This document shows, piece by piece, positions 16,649-23,839 of a stretch of DNA of 64,000 nt (position 1 is its first letter; every line of letters begins with the position of its first letter). Below the pieces are notes generated by a model that was not told the DNA's origin, did no database searches, and worked only from the letters and a program-made list of their open reading frames with translations. Position numbers and translations under genes: made by a program. Source of the DNA: Caulobacter sp. 602-2 (lineage in GTDB: Bacteria; Pseudomonadota; Alphaproteobacteria; Caulobacterales; Caulobacteraceae); contig NZ_JAAKGT010000002.1 in NCBI RefSeq assembly GCF_011043625.1, positions 186,001 through 250,000 of the forward strand, in the 5' to 3' direction.

Positions 16649-18031
16649 TCAGGCGGCGTTCGCCTGCTTGATCCGTTGCAACCCCTGGGCCGCCATGTCG
16701 GTCAGCGACCGCAGGCCCAGTTCGGCGAAGACGTCGAAGGCCACGGCCAGGGCGGTGGCGGCGCGGTCGAGGCGACCATCGTCGCGACCGGTGATCTCGA
16801 CCCGGGCCTCGTAGAGACGGGCGAGGTTCATCTGGGCCACGGCCCAGCCGGCCGGATCGCGCGCGCCCGGCTGCTCGGCCAGTTCGGCCTTGAAGGCCAG
16901 TTCGGCGGCGTCGAGCACGGCGAGGTCGGCGGTCAGCTCCGCGCAACGCGCCAGGCTGAGGGCCCGGTTGTTGGCGACGGCGGCGCGCAGGGTCAGCGCC
17001 GGCTGGACCTTCACGATGTGGGTGGCGCGGTCGTAGCAGGTGACGGCCTGCTCGAAGCAGCGCTCGGACGTCGTCGCCTCGCCCATGGCCTGCAGCGTCT
17101 CGCCCAGCGAGGCCTGGGCGCGGGCCCAGTCCAGCGGGCTGTGGCCGGGGTCCAGCGGTTCGAGAGCCTGGGTGGCCGCCTCGACGGCGTCGGCGATCAG
17201 CGAAAGCTCGCCGTCATAGTCGCCCAGCCGCGCCAGCGCCTCGGCGCGCAGCAGTTCCAGGCGCGACCAGGTCAGCGGTTCGAAATCGAGATCCAGGGCC
17301 GCCAGCGCCGTGCGGGCTTCCGACAGGGCGACCTCGACGAGGGCCCGGTCCTTCAGATGGACCGCGCAGGCCAGCAGCAGGTCGATGCGGGCCGCGCGCT
17401 GTTCGGCCAGTTGCAGGCGAGCGCCGCCGGCCTTGACGCCGCGCTCTCCGGCCAGCGTCGCCAGCGGGGCCTCGAAGGCCTGGGCCGCGGCCAGGGCGCG
17501 GTCGATGTCGTTTTCCGAAAGCGCCATGCGGCCGTCGACGGCGGCCAGCAGGCTGGCGGCCAGGGCGGCGTGCGGACCGTGCGTGTTCTTGGCAAGCGAC
17601 AGGGTCGCGCCGGCGGCGGCGTGCAGACCCTCGTCGCCGAACAGTTCGGCGCCCAGCATGGCCAGCACGGCCTGTTCGCAGCGCGCGGCGCAGACCAGAT
17701 CGGCCTTGCGCTCGGCGTCGGCCAGCTTGGCGGCGGCTTCGGCCTGGGCCGCGCCCTTGCGCAGGGCGGCGGCGTCGCCGGTGCGGCGGGCGACCTCGCG
17801 CCAGACCACGGCGGCCTCCAGCAGGCGCACCGCGCGGTCCTTGCAGCCGATGCGGCCGGCGGCGACGTCGGCGGCGCGGGCCTCGTTGGTCAGCAGGCGC
17901 AGGTCCATCAGTTCCAGCAGCGCGGTGTCGCCGCCGGTCAGGCCTTCGCGATGCGCCGCGGCATGGGACACCCGTCCCTGGCCCTCGACGCCCAGCAGCC
18001 GCTTCAGATCGCGCCCCACGAATTCGAACAT
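16649..18031 (-). CDS. TPR-like helical repeat protein, hypothetical
   Basis: 460 residues, alanine-rich and all-helical, with several degenerate tetratricopeptide-type repeats (for example LLEAAVVWREVARRTGDAAALR and WARAQASLGETLQAMGEATTS). No signal peptide or catalytic motif is present, so it is probably a cytoplasmic scaffold. The start at 18031 (MFEFVGRDLKRLLG) was chosen because GGAG lies upstream and the six preceding codons look non-coding. Its upstream region is the 373-bp regulatory gap shared with the RNase H-like gene, which contains a CtrA box and a GAnTC site, so cell-cycle control is possible. The function is unknown. Confidence 0.75.
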   Translation of the reverse strand: MFEFVGRDLKRLLGVEGQGRVSHAAAHREGLTGGDTALLELMDLRLLTNEARAADVAAGRIGCKDRAVRLLEAAVVWREVARRTGDAAALRKGAAQAEAAAKLADAERKADLVCAARCEQAVLAMLGAELFGDEGLHAAAGATLSLAKNTHGPHAALAASLLAAVDGRMALSENDIDRALAAAQAFEAPLATLAGERGVKAGGARLQLAEQRAARIDLLLACAVHLKDRALVEVALSEARTALAALDLDFEPLTWSRLELLRAEALARLGDYDGELSLIADAVEAATQALEPLDPGHSPLDWARAQASLGETLQAMGEATTSERCFEQAVTCYDRATHIVKVQPALTLRAAVANNRALSLARCAELTADLAVLDAAELAFKAELAEQPGARDPAGWAVAQMNLARLYEARVEITGRDDGRLDRAATALAVAFDVFAELGLRSLTDMAAQGLQRIKQANAA

Positions 18032-18119
18032 CGCTCGCGTACTCCGCACCCGGATCGTCCCACCTCGGCACGGCCGGGATGGATTTGACGCAAGATCAGC
18101 AAAACCGGAGCCAACGCTC

Positions 18120-18134
18120 TTAACAAGGGGTTAA
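18120..18134. promoter_or_regulatory. CtrA binding site (TTAA-N7-TTAA)
   Basis: TTAACAAGGGGTTAA exactly fits the CtrA consensus TTAA-N7-TTAA. It lies 89 bp upstream of the TPR-like gene start and about 90 bp upstream of the sigma-54 promoter. ctrA itself is in this window. Confidence 0.75.
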
Positions 18135-18141
18135 CGGGTGT

Positions 18142-18146
18142 GAATC
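18142..18146. promoter_or_regulatory. GAnTC (CcrM methylation) site
   Basis: GAATC lies 8 bp from the CtrA box. In Caulobacter, CcrM methylates the adenine in GAnTC, and promoter GAnTC sites can make transcription depend on replication state. Confidence 0.55.
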
Positions 18147-18224
18147 CGCCGTTAACCACGAATATTCAGATCACATTAACTTTGATCGGCTCGCGAGCCG
18201 GAAAACCGGCGATTTTGACCCATT

Positions 18225-18241
18225 TTGGCACGCTTTTTGCT
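18225..18241 (+). promoter_or_regulatory. sigma-54 (RpoN) promoter
   Basis: TTGGCACGCTTTTTGCT matches the -24/-12 consensus YTGGCACG-N4-TTGCW at all defined positions. Transcription would start near 18252 and run into the RNase H-like gene with a leader of about 150 nt. In Caulobacter, sigma-54 promoters mostly serve flagellar, stalk and stress genes and need an enhancer-binding activator. Confidence 0.8.
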
Positions 18242-18404
18242 TCACTCGGGCGCAACCGGTGGAAGGTGCGATCACACAATTTATAACATCGTTCATTCAT
18301 GTGAAAATGACGTTAACTCTAAGATTTAGGACCTTGTTTATACTTTGTTCATATTCATGACCGGACGGATGGCGGATCGGCGCGCAAGACGCTAGGAAGC
18401 GGGC

Positions 18405-18890
18405 ATGACCAGCCCCGCCGTGACCCTCTGGACCGCCGCCCTCTGCAAGCAAGATCCCGGCTATGGCGGCTGGGCGTTTGTGCGGAAGCTGGACGGCGAG
18501 TCGGGCGCGGCCGCGATCAAGGGCGCCGCCGGCGGCGAGCGCCGTACGTCGCTGGCCAAGATGAGCCTGTCGGCGCTGATCGAGGCGCTGACCAGCCTGT
18601 CGGACCTGCCGGCGGACACCCCGGTCACGCTGCGTTTCGCCGACCCGGCCCTGGCCGGCGAACTGGTCGCCAGCGACGGCGCCTACGCCACGGCCGAGCC
18701 CGAGGCCTGGGCCGCGGCCCGCGCCCTGGTGGCCGCGCGATCCTTGCTGAACCTGGTTCCGCTGGCCCAGACCGCGCCCGCGACCGGCTTCCTCGCCGCC
18801 TGGGCCGAGTTCGGCCTCGACACGTCCAAGAGCCGCGGCAGCTTCAAGGCCGCGATCCCCAAGCCGAACCTGATGAAGTTTCCGGGGTAG
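18405..18890 (+). CDS. RNase HI-fold protein lacking catalytic residues
   Basis: 161 residues whose first 90 align without gaps to parts of RNase HI. The T-D-G-x-C-x-G-N-P-G-x-G-G strand-turn appears as T10-A-A-L-C-K-Q-D-P-G-Y-G-G, and T-T-N-N-R-M-E-L-M-A-A appears as T48-S-L-A-K-M-S-L-S-A-L. Catalytic Asp10 is therefore A11 and Glu48 is S54; the third acidic residue may survive as D80, and the fourth is missing because the C-terminal half diverges. It is unlikely to cleave RNA and may bind nucleic acid or protein. It lies downstream of a sigma-54 promoter. AGGAAG precedes ATG 18405. Confidence 0.65.
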   Translation: MTSPAVTLWTAALCKQDPGYGGWAFVRKLDGESGAAAIKGAAGGERRTSLAKMSLSALIEALTSLSDLPADTPVTLRFADPALAGELVASDGAYATAEPEAWAAARALVAARSLLNLVPLAQTAPATGFLAAWAEFGLDTSKSRGSFKAAIPKPNLMKFPG

Positions 18891-18902
18891 CGCCTGCGGC
18901 GC

Positions 18903-19001
18903 ACCCCCTCCGGCCCTTCGGGCCACCTCCCCCAGAAGGGGAGGATTTGGAGTGCTAGATGCCCCCCTGGGGGAGCTGTCGCGAAGCGACTGAGGGGGCC
19001 G
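18903..19001. repeat. composite two-hairpin intergenic repeat
   Basis: Located between convergent genes, this copy is in reverse complement relative to 10937-11041. It starts with CCCCCTCCGGCCCTTCGGGCC and a CTCCCCCAGAAGGGGAG hairpin, and ends with GGGGGAGCTGTCGCGAAGCG followed by ACTGAGGGGGC. The central spacer is diverged. Confidence 0.8.
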
Positions 19002-19009
19002 CGAAGCGG

Positions 19010-19387
19010 CTACTGTAGCCCCCGCACCACCAGCGTCGCCGTGGCCGGGTTGCAGGCGAACGGGATGTCGGCCAGCGTCGCCAGGCGGATCAGCGCCTTG
19101 ACGTCGACGTCGTGCGGCTGCGGCGACAGCGGGTCGACGAAGAAGATCAGGATATCCAGGCGCCCCTCGGCGATCATCGCGCCCAGCTGCTGGTCGCCGC
19201 CCAGGGGGCCGCTCTTCAGGCGAGTCAGCTGCAGTTGCGGCAGGGCCTCCAGCACGCGCCCGCCGGTGGTGCCGGTGCCATAGAGGATGTTCCTTTCCAG
19301 GAACGCCGCGTTCGCCCGGGCCCAGGCCACCAGGTCGGCCTTCTTGTCGTCGTGGGCCACGAGGCCGATGGCGAGCTGGCGGGTCAT
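19010..19387 (-). CDS. mgsA: methylglyoxal synthase
   Basis: 125 residues. It converts dihydroxyacetone phosphate to methylglyoxal plus phosphate in the cytosol, a bypass that relieves sugar-phosphate stress. Family blocks are [19 protein letters not shown], the phosphate and catalytic loop [12 protein letters not shown] (D65), and [20 protein letters not shown] (D85, H92). ATG 19387 was chosen because the family begins here and GGAG lies upstream; the longer frame adds 51 unrelated residues. It is slightly shorter at the C-terminus than the E. coli enzyme. It is divergent from the GH53 gene. Confidence 0.95.
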   Translation of the reverse strand: MTRQLAIGLVAHDDKKADLVAWARANAAFLERNILYGTGTTGGRVLEALPQLQLTRLKSGPLGGDQQLGAMIAEGRLDILIFFVDPLSPQPHDVDVKALIRLATLADIPFACNPATATLVVRGLQ

Positions 19388-19507
19388 ACGGGAACGGCTC
19401 CGATTACAGGTCGTCCCTCCTATAGCGGCTGGCGGGGCCGCCGCCAGCCCGACCGCGCCCCTTCCCTTTTGGCGCGCATTGCCGCTAGGATACATATTGA
19501 AACGATA

Positions 19508-19522
19508 TCTCAAATAATGAGA
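19508..19522. promoter_or_regulatory. inverted repeat upstream of the GH53 gene, possible operator
   Basis: TCTCA and TGAGA flank a 5-bp AT-rich centre, 32 bp upstream of the galactanase start, inside an AT-rich promoter-like stretch (GATACATATTGAAACGATAT). A repressor such as a LacI or GntR member could bind, but no regulator gene is adjacent. Confidence 0.35.
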
Positions 19523-19554
19523 CCGTGCGCAGCGGTCCATGGAGGAAGCCGCCT

Positions 19555-20766
19555 ATGACCCTCGACCGCCGCGCCTTCGCCGCGGGCCTGAGCGCCCTGC
19601 CCCTGCTCTCGGCCGCCCCCATGGCGCTGGCTGGCACGCCAGGACAGCGCCCTGGCCCGTTCCTGCTGGGCGCCGACGTCACCTGGATCCCGCAGGACGA
19701 GGCCGACGGCGCGCAGTTCTTCGCGGGCGGTCGCCGACAGGACATCCTGGCCATCCTGGGCGACGCCGGCTTCAACGCCATCAAGATCCGCGTCTTCGTC
19801 AATCCCGAGAACGGCTACTCCGCGCAGCGCAAGACCGACCCGTGGGCGGGCTTGGCCCAGACCGTCGCCATGGCCAAGCGGATCAAGGCGGCCGGCATGC
19901 ACCTGACGATCAGCTTCCACTACAGCGACACCTGGGCCGACCCGCAGAAGCAGGGCAAGCCCGCCGCCTGGAAGGACCTTTCGTTCGACGCCCTGGTCAA
20001 GGCGGTCGGCGACCATACCCGCCAGGTGCTGGGCGCGCTGGTCAGGGCGGGCGCCAAGCCCGACATGGTCGTGATCGGCAACGAGATCACCTTCGGCATG
20101 CTGTGGCCCGACGGCCGCGTGCCCCTGCCTGTCGCCACCGGCAACCCGGCCACCGACGCGGTGCACATGAGCGTTCCCGACGCCGGCGGCTTCGACAAGC
20201 TGGCCAGGCTGCTGAGCGCGGGTCTGGACGCCTCGCGCGAGACCGTTCCAGGCGTGAAGACCAGCCTGCATAATCACCTGGGCCGTCACTGGACGATCGT
20301 CAGCCACTGGATGGACAGCCTGCTCTCGCGCGGCGTGCGCTTCGACGCCACCGGCTTCTCCTGCTACCAGCAGGCTGCTGAAGGCGACTGGGCCAACACC
20401 TTCGCCCGCTTCGGCGAGCGCTATCGCGACCACGGCTTCTACGTGGCCGAATATTCCAGCCGGAAGCGCTATGTGAACGACCTGGTGTTCGACGCGCCCG
20501 GCCAGCGCGGCTGGGGCACGTTCATCTGGGAGCCGACCCGCCACCAGGAGGCGATCTTCGACCAGGACGGCAAGAACGCCGGCGAGGGCCCGCGCCCCAA
20601 CCTGCTGTCGCAGGGCATCAACGCCGCAGAGGCCCCCGGCGCCCAGATCGCCGGCGCGCCGCCGCCCCATCCCGAAAAGACCGAGCACGGCGGCCGCTAT
20701 GACGCCAACGCCTTCATCGAGCTCTATCGCCAGATGGCGCGGGACTACGGCCTGCGTCGGGCGTGA
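19555..20766 (+). CDS. GH53 arabinogalactan endo-beta-1,4-galactanase, exported
   Basis: 403 residues. It hydrolyses beta-1,4-galactan side chains of pectin outside the cytoplasm. An N-terminal signal with paired arginines (LDRRAFAAGLSALPLLSA) suggests Tat or Sec export. The GH53 core begins LLGADVTWIPQDE; the acid/base Glu is E177 in VIGNEITFG and the nucleophile E299 in FYVAEYSS. ATG 19555 is preceded by GGAGGAAGCCGCC. It stands alone; no TonB receptor, beta-galactosidase or transporter for the products is seen within several kb, unlike the usual utilisation locus. Confidence 0.92.
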   Translation: MTLDRRAFAAGLSALPLLSAAPMALAGTPGQRPGPFLLGADVTWIPQDEADGAQFFAGGRRQDILAILGDAGFNAIKIRVFVNPENGYSAQRKTDPWAGLAQTVAMAKRIKAAGMHLTISFHYSDTWADPQKQGKPAAWKDLSFDALVKAVGDHTRQVLGALVRAGAKPDMVVIGNEITFGMLWPDGRVPLPVATGNPATDAVHMSVPDAGGFDKLARLLSAGLDASRETVPGVKTSLHNHLGRHWTIVSHWMDSLLSRGVRFDATGFSCYQQAAEGDWANTFARFGERYRDHGFYVAEYSSRKRYVNDLVFDAPGQRGWGTFIWEPTRHQEAIFDQDGKNAGEGPRPNLLSQGINAAEAPGAQIAGAPPPHPEKTEHGGRYDANAFIELYRQMARDYGLRRA

Positions 20767-20789
20767 ACGGGCGGGCTTACCCCCAATAA

Positions 20790-20803
20790 ATTACGAACGT
20801 AAT
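20790..20803. promoter_or_regulatory. ATTACG-AA-CGTAAT inverted repeat
   Basis: Two 6-bp arms with a 2-bp centre lie 24 bp after the galactanase stop, in the leader region of the next gene pair. It could be an operator for 20976-22171 or simply chance; no regulator is implied. Confidence 0.25.
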
Positions 20804-20975
20804 CTCACCCTTGTCGGTACGGGAGGGGATGTCGCGAGCCGCCGGCCACGCCGGGTCGCGCGACTGCTCGCGCCCGCATGTTCGAGCCGCTGCGAGGCCT
20901 TTCCTCCGTCGCGAAGAACGACGATTGCCGAAACTGAGTAGTCAAGCTATGCAGCCTTAAGGGGGATTAGTCGTC

Positions 20976-21599
20976 ATGCGTTCAATCTATGCGGGCTTAG
21001 CAATGCTAGCCCTGATGGCGGCCGCCGCGCCGGTCGCCGCCCAGACGGCCGAGTCGCCTGCGGCTCCTGCGGCTCCTGCGGCTCCTGCGGCTCCTGCGGC
21101 TCCTGCGGCTGGCGTCCTGCCCGCCGGCAGCATCGTCCAGATCGAAATCGGCCGCTCGATGCGCTCGGACACCGTCAAGCGCGGCGAGCGCTTTCCCATT
21201 CGTCTGGCCGAGGACGTGGTCCTGGACGGCAAGGTGATCCTGCCCGCCGGCCTCGAGGGCGAAGGCGAGGTCGTCCACGCCGATCACTCAAAGATGGCTG
21301 GCCGGCCCGGCGAACTGCTGCTGGCCGCCCGCTATCTGGTGGTCGACGGCGTGCAGGTGCCCCTGCGCAGCCTGAAGTTCGGCTCGTCCGGCAACAACAA
21401 CACCAACGCCGCCATGGCCGTGGCCTTCGTGGCCGGCCCCCTGGCGATCTTCGTCGAGGGCGGCGAGGTCGTCATCCCGCCCAACACCCGCGCCCAGGCC
21501 AAACTAGCCGCGCCCTACCCCGCGGCCGGCGCCGCCACGGCCGCCGCTCCCGCTCCAGTTCCCGTCAAGGACACCCAGGAAAAGGCTTCCATCCAATGA
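20976..21599 (+). CDS. secreted protein with PAA tandem repeat, hypothetical
   Basis: 207 residues: a signal peptide (LAMLALMAAAAPVAAQ), a Pro-Ala-Ala tandem segment at about residues 28-46 encoded by exact 9-bp repeats, and a beta-rich domain (IVQIEIGRSMRSDTVKRGE, then VVLDGKVILPAGLEGEGEVV). The domain recalls TrbI/VirB10-like beta domains, but I would not assign it. Ala-Pro linkers of this type often span the periplasm. The stop overlaps the next gene by 4 nt (ATGA), so the two are translationally coupled. Confidence 0.72.
   Translation: MRSIYAGLAMLALMAAAAPVAAQTAESPAAPAAPAAPAAPAAPAAGVLPAGSIVQIEIGRSMRSDTVKRGERFPIRLAEDVVLDGKVILPAGLEGEGEVVHADHSKMAGRPGELLLAARYLVVDGVQVPLRSLKFGSSGNNNTNAAMAVAFVAGPLAIFVEGGEVVIPPNTRAQAKLAAPYPAAGAATAAAPAPVPVKDTQEKASIQ
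21061..21110 (+). repeat. 9-bp tandem repeat (CGGCTCCTG)n within a CDS
   Basis: Five exact copies of CGGCTCCTG plus a partial sixth encode the Pro-Ala-Ala run. Because the unit is 9 bp, copy-number slippage would change linker length without shifting frame. Confidence 0.9.
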
Positions 21600-22171
21600 G
21601 CATCAAGTACGCCGGCGTCGTTTTCGCCGCCCTGACCCTGAGCGCCGGCGCGGCGCTGGCGCAGGACGCCGCCGCTCCGGCCCAGACCCCGGCTCCCGCC
21701 GCCACCGAAGCGCCGGCCGCCGCCCCGGCCGAGCAGCCCGCTCCGGCTCCGGCCGAAGCCCCGGCGGCCGCTGCGACGCCGACCGAAACCCCTGCCGCTG
21801 CGCCGGCCGTCGCGACCGCCGACGCCGTCCTCGGCACGCCGGCCCAGGGTAAGGGCCAGATCGTCTTCTTCCGTCCGGGCAAGTTCGTCGGCGCCGCCGT
21901 CAGCTTCAAGGTCCGCGAAGGCGAGACCGAGCTCGGCAAGCTGAGCAACGGCAGCTACTTCATCATCGACGTCGCCCCGGGCGCGCACGAGTACGTCGTG
22001 CACTCCGAGGTCAAGGACGTGCTGCCCGTCGAGATCGACGAGGGCGAGGTCTATTACGTCCAGGGCTCGCTCAACATGGGCGTCATGGTCGGCCGCCCGA
22101 ACCTGTCGCCCTCCGACAAGCTGAAGTTCGAAGGCGCCGGCAAGATGAAGCTGACCAAGCTGAAGTCGTAA
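21596..22171 (+). CDS. secreted DUF2846-type protein
   Basis: 191 residues: a signal peptide (AGVVFAALTLSAGAALAQ), an Ala-Pro-Glu-rich linker to about residue 80, and a C-terminal domain with GQIVFFRPGKFVGAAVSFKV, GSYFIIDVAPGAHEY and a VEIDEGEVYYVQG strand, the pattern of DUF2846. The family occurs in envelope proteins of unknown function. It overlaps the preceding gene by 4 nt and has the same signal-linker-domain layout, so the two products may work together. A terminator follows at 22195-22227. Confidence 0.78.
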   Translation: MSIKYAGVVFAALTLSAGAALAQDAAAPAQTPAPAATEAPAAAPAEQPAPAPAEAPAAAATPTETPAAAPAVATADAVLGTPAQGKGQIVFFRPGKFVGAAVSFKVREGETELGKLSNGSYFIIDVAPGAHEYVVHSEVKDVLPVEIDEGEVYYVQGSLNMGVMVGRPNLSPSDKLKFEGAGKMKLTKLKS

Positions 22172-22194
22172 GCGTCGCTCTCAAGCGAACATGG

Positions 22195-22227
22195 AAAAGG
22201 CCGGGATCGCTCCCGGCCTTTTCTTTT
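22195..22227. terminator. bidirectional rho-independent terminator
   Basis: AAAAGGCCGGGA and TCCCGGCCTTTT form a 12-bp stem around a short loop, followed by CTTTT on the plus strand. It lies between the convergent DUF2846 and prfC genes and could serve both. Confidence 0.88.
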
Positions 22228-22231
22228 GGGC

Positions 22232-23830
22232 TCAGCCCCGTTCCTTGGTCCGCTCGAAGCGCACCTTCGGGTAGCGCTCGGCGACATAGCCGATCTCCCA
22301 GGCGCTCTTGCCCAGGAACACCGGCTGCTCGTCGATGTCGCGGCCCATGGCCGACTTGTGCTTGTTCTCGAAATCCTCGACGTCGGCGCGCTCGCCGACC
22401 AGCCAGCGGGCCTCGGCATAGGGGCTGGCCTCGAAGATCACGTCCAGCTGGTACTCGTTGCTCAGGCGGTCGGCCATGACCTCGAACTGCAGCTGGCCGA
22501 CGGCGCCGACGATGAAGTCGCTGCCGATCATCGGACGGAACAGCTGGGTGACGCCCTCCTCGGCCAGGCCTTCCAGCGCCTTCTTCAGGTGCTTGGCCTT
22601 CAGCGGATCCTTCACGCGCACGCGGCGCAGGATTTCCGGGGCGAAGTTGGGCAGGCCCGCAAAGCGCAGGGCGCCGGTCTCCGACAGGCTGTCGCCCACC
22701 CGCAGCACGCCGTGGTTGGGAATACCGATGACGTCGCCGGCGAAGGCGTCCTCGGCCAGTTCGCGGTCGGAGGCGAAGAACATGATCGGCGCGTTGACGC
22801 TCATGGCCTTGCCGGTGTTCTGGGCCTTCAGCTTCATGCCGCGCGTGAAGCGGCCGCTGGTCAGGCGCAGGAAGGCGATCCGGTCGCGGTGATTGGGGTC
22901 CATGTTGGCCTGGACCTTGAACACGAAGCCCGAGACCTCGTTGTCGCCCGGGGCGACGTGGGTCGCCGCGCCGGCCTTTGTCGCGGCCGCCGGCTTGGGG
23001 GCGGGCGCATAGGCGCCGATGCCGGCCAGCAGCTGGTCGACGCCGAAGTGGCGCAGGGCCGAACCGAAGAACACCGGCGTCATGTGGCCTTCGAGGAACG
23101 ACTGCACGTCGAACGGCTTGCCGGCCTCGGTGACCAGCATGGCGTTCTCCTCCAGCTCGGCGCGCTCTTCGGGCTCGAGATACTGGACGATGGCGTTGCC
23201 GTTGAAGGCGACGGGGTCGGGGTGGCCCTCCTCGTCGGTCGAGCTCTTCTTGGCGTAGGGAATGAACTGCTGGCTGCGCAGGTCCAGCATCCCCTTGAAG
23301 CGACCGCCCGAGCCGGCGGGCCAGAACAGCGGCGCCGGATCCAGGGCCAGCTTGGACGACACCTCGTCCAGCAGCTCGAACGGATCCTGGGCCTCGCGGT
23401 CCATCTTGTTGATGAAGGTGATGATTGGGATGTCGCGCAGGCGGCACACCTCGAACAGCTTCAGGGTCTGGGGCTCGATGCCCTTGGCGGCGTCGAGCAC
23501 CATGACGGCCGCGTCGGCGGCGGTCAGGGTGCGGTAGGTGTCTTCCGAGAAGTCCTCGTGGCCCGGGGTGTCGAGCAGGTTGAACATCAGGCCGTCGTGG
23601 TCGAACGTCATCACCGAGGCGCTGACCGAGATGCCGCGCTCGCGTTCGATCTTCATCCAGTCCGACTGGGTGCGGCGGGCCTGGCCGCGGGCGCGCACGG
23701 CGCCGGCCGCCCGGATCGCCCCGCCGGCCAGCAGCAGGTTTTCCGTCAGCGTCGTCTTGCCGGCGTCCGGGTGGCTGATGATGGCGAAGGTGCGCCGACG
23801 GGCGGCTTCAGCGGCGGGAGAGGTGCTCAT
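22232..23830 (-). CDS. prfC: peptide chain release factor 3
   Basis: 532 residues. A translational GTPase that removes RF1/RF2 from ribosomes after peptide release. G-domain motifs are SHPDAGKTTLTEN (P-loop), the switch region around RTQSDWMKIERERGISV, DTPGHEDF and NKMDRE. The domain 2 and 3 sequences (for example PVFFGSALRHFGVDQLL) separate it from EF-G. It starts at ATG 23830 near the usual family N-terminus. The neighbouring HEXXH gene ends 9 bp upstream, so they may share a transcript. The length is normal. Confidence 0.96.
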   Translation of the reverse strand: MSTSPAAEAARRRTFAIISHPDAGKTTLTENLLLAGGAIRAAGAVRARGQARRTQSDWMKIERERGISVSASVMTFDHDGLMFNLLDTPGHEDFSEDTYRTLTAADAAVMVLDAAKGIEPQTLKLFEVCRLRDIPIITFINKMDREAQDPFELLDEVSSKLALDPAPLFWPAGSGGRFKGMLDLRSQQFIPYAKKSSTDEEGHPDPVAFNGNAIVQYLEPEERAELEENAMLVTEAGKPFDVQSFLEGHMTPVFFGSALRHFGVDQLLAGIGAYAPAPKPAAATKAGAATHVAPGDNEVSGFVFKVQANMDPNHRDRIAFLRLTSGRFTRGMKLKAQNTGKAMSVNAPIMFFASDRELAEDAFAGDVIGIPNHGVLRVGDSLSETGALRFAGLPNFAPEILRRVRVKDPLKAKHLKKALEGLAEEGVTQLFRPMIGSDFIVGAVGQLQFEVMADRLSNEYQLDVIFEASPYAEARWLVGERADVEDFENKHKSAMGRDIDEQPVFLGKSAWEIGYVAERYPKVRFERTKERG

Positions 23831-23839
23831 CCCGCGCAG

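Larger units (their letters stand above)
18032..18404. promoter_or_regulatory. 373-bp AT-rich intergenic regulatory region
   Basis: This gap lies between the divergent TPR-like and RNase H-like genes and is much richer in A and T than its flanks. It holds a full CtrA box (18120-18134), a GAnTC site (18142-18146), further TTAA half-sites at 18152, 18176 and 18312, a GAATATTC palindrome at 18160-18167 and a sigma-54 promoter (18225-18241). I found no ORF longer than a dozen codons in it on the plus strand. A small RNA starting near 18252 cannot be excluded. Confidence 0.7.

Noticed and set aside
21061..21110. CRISPR-like short repeats
   Set aside because: Directly adjacent 9-bp units without spacers, inside a coding sequence; a simple tandem repeat.
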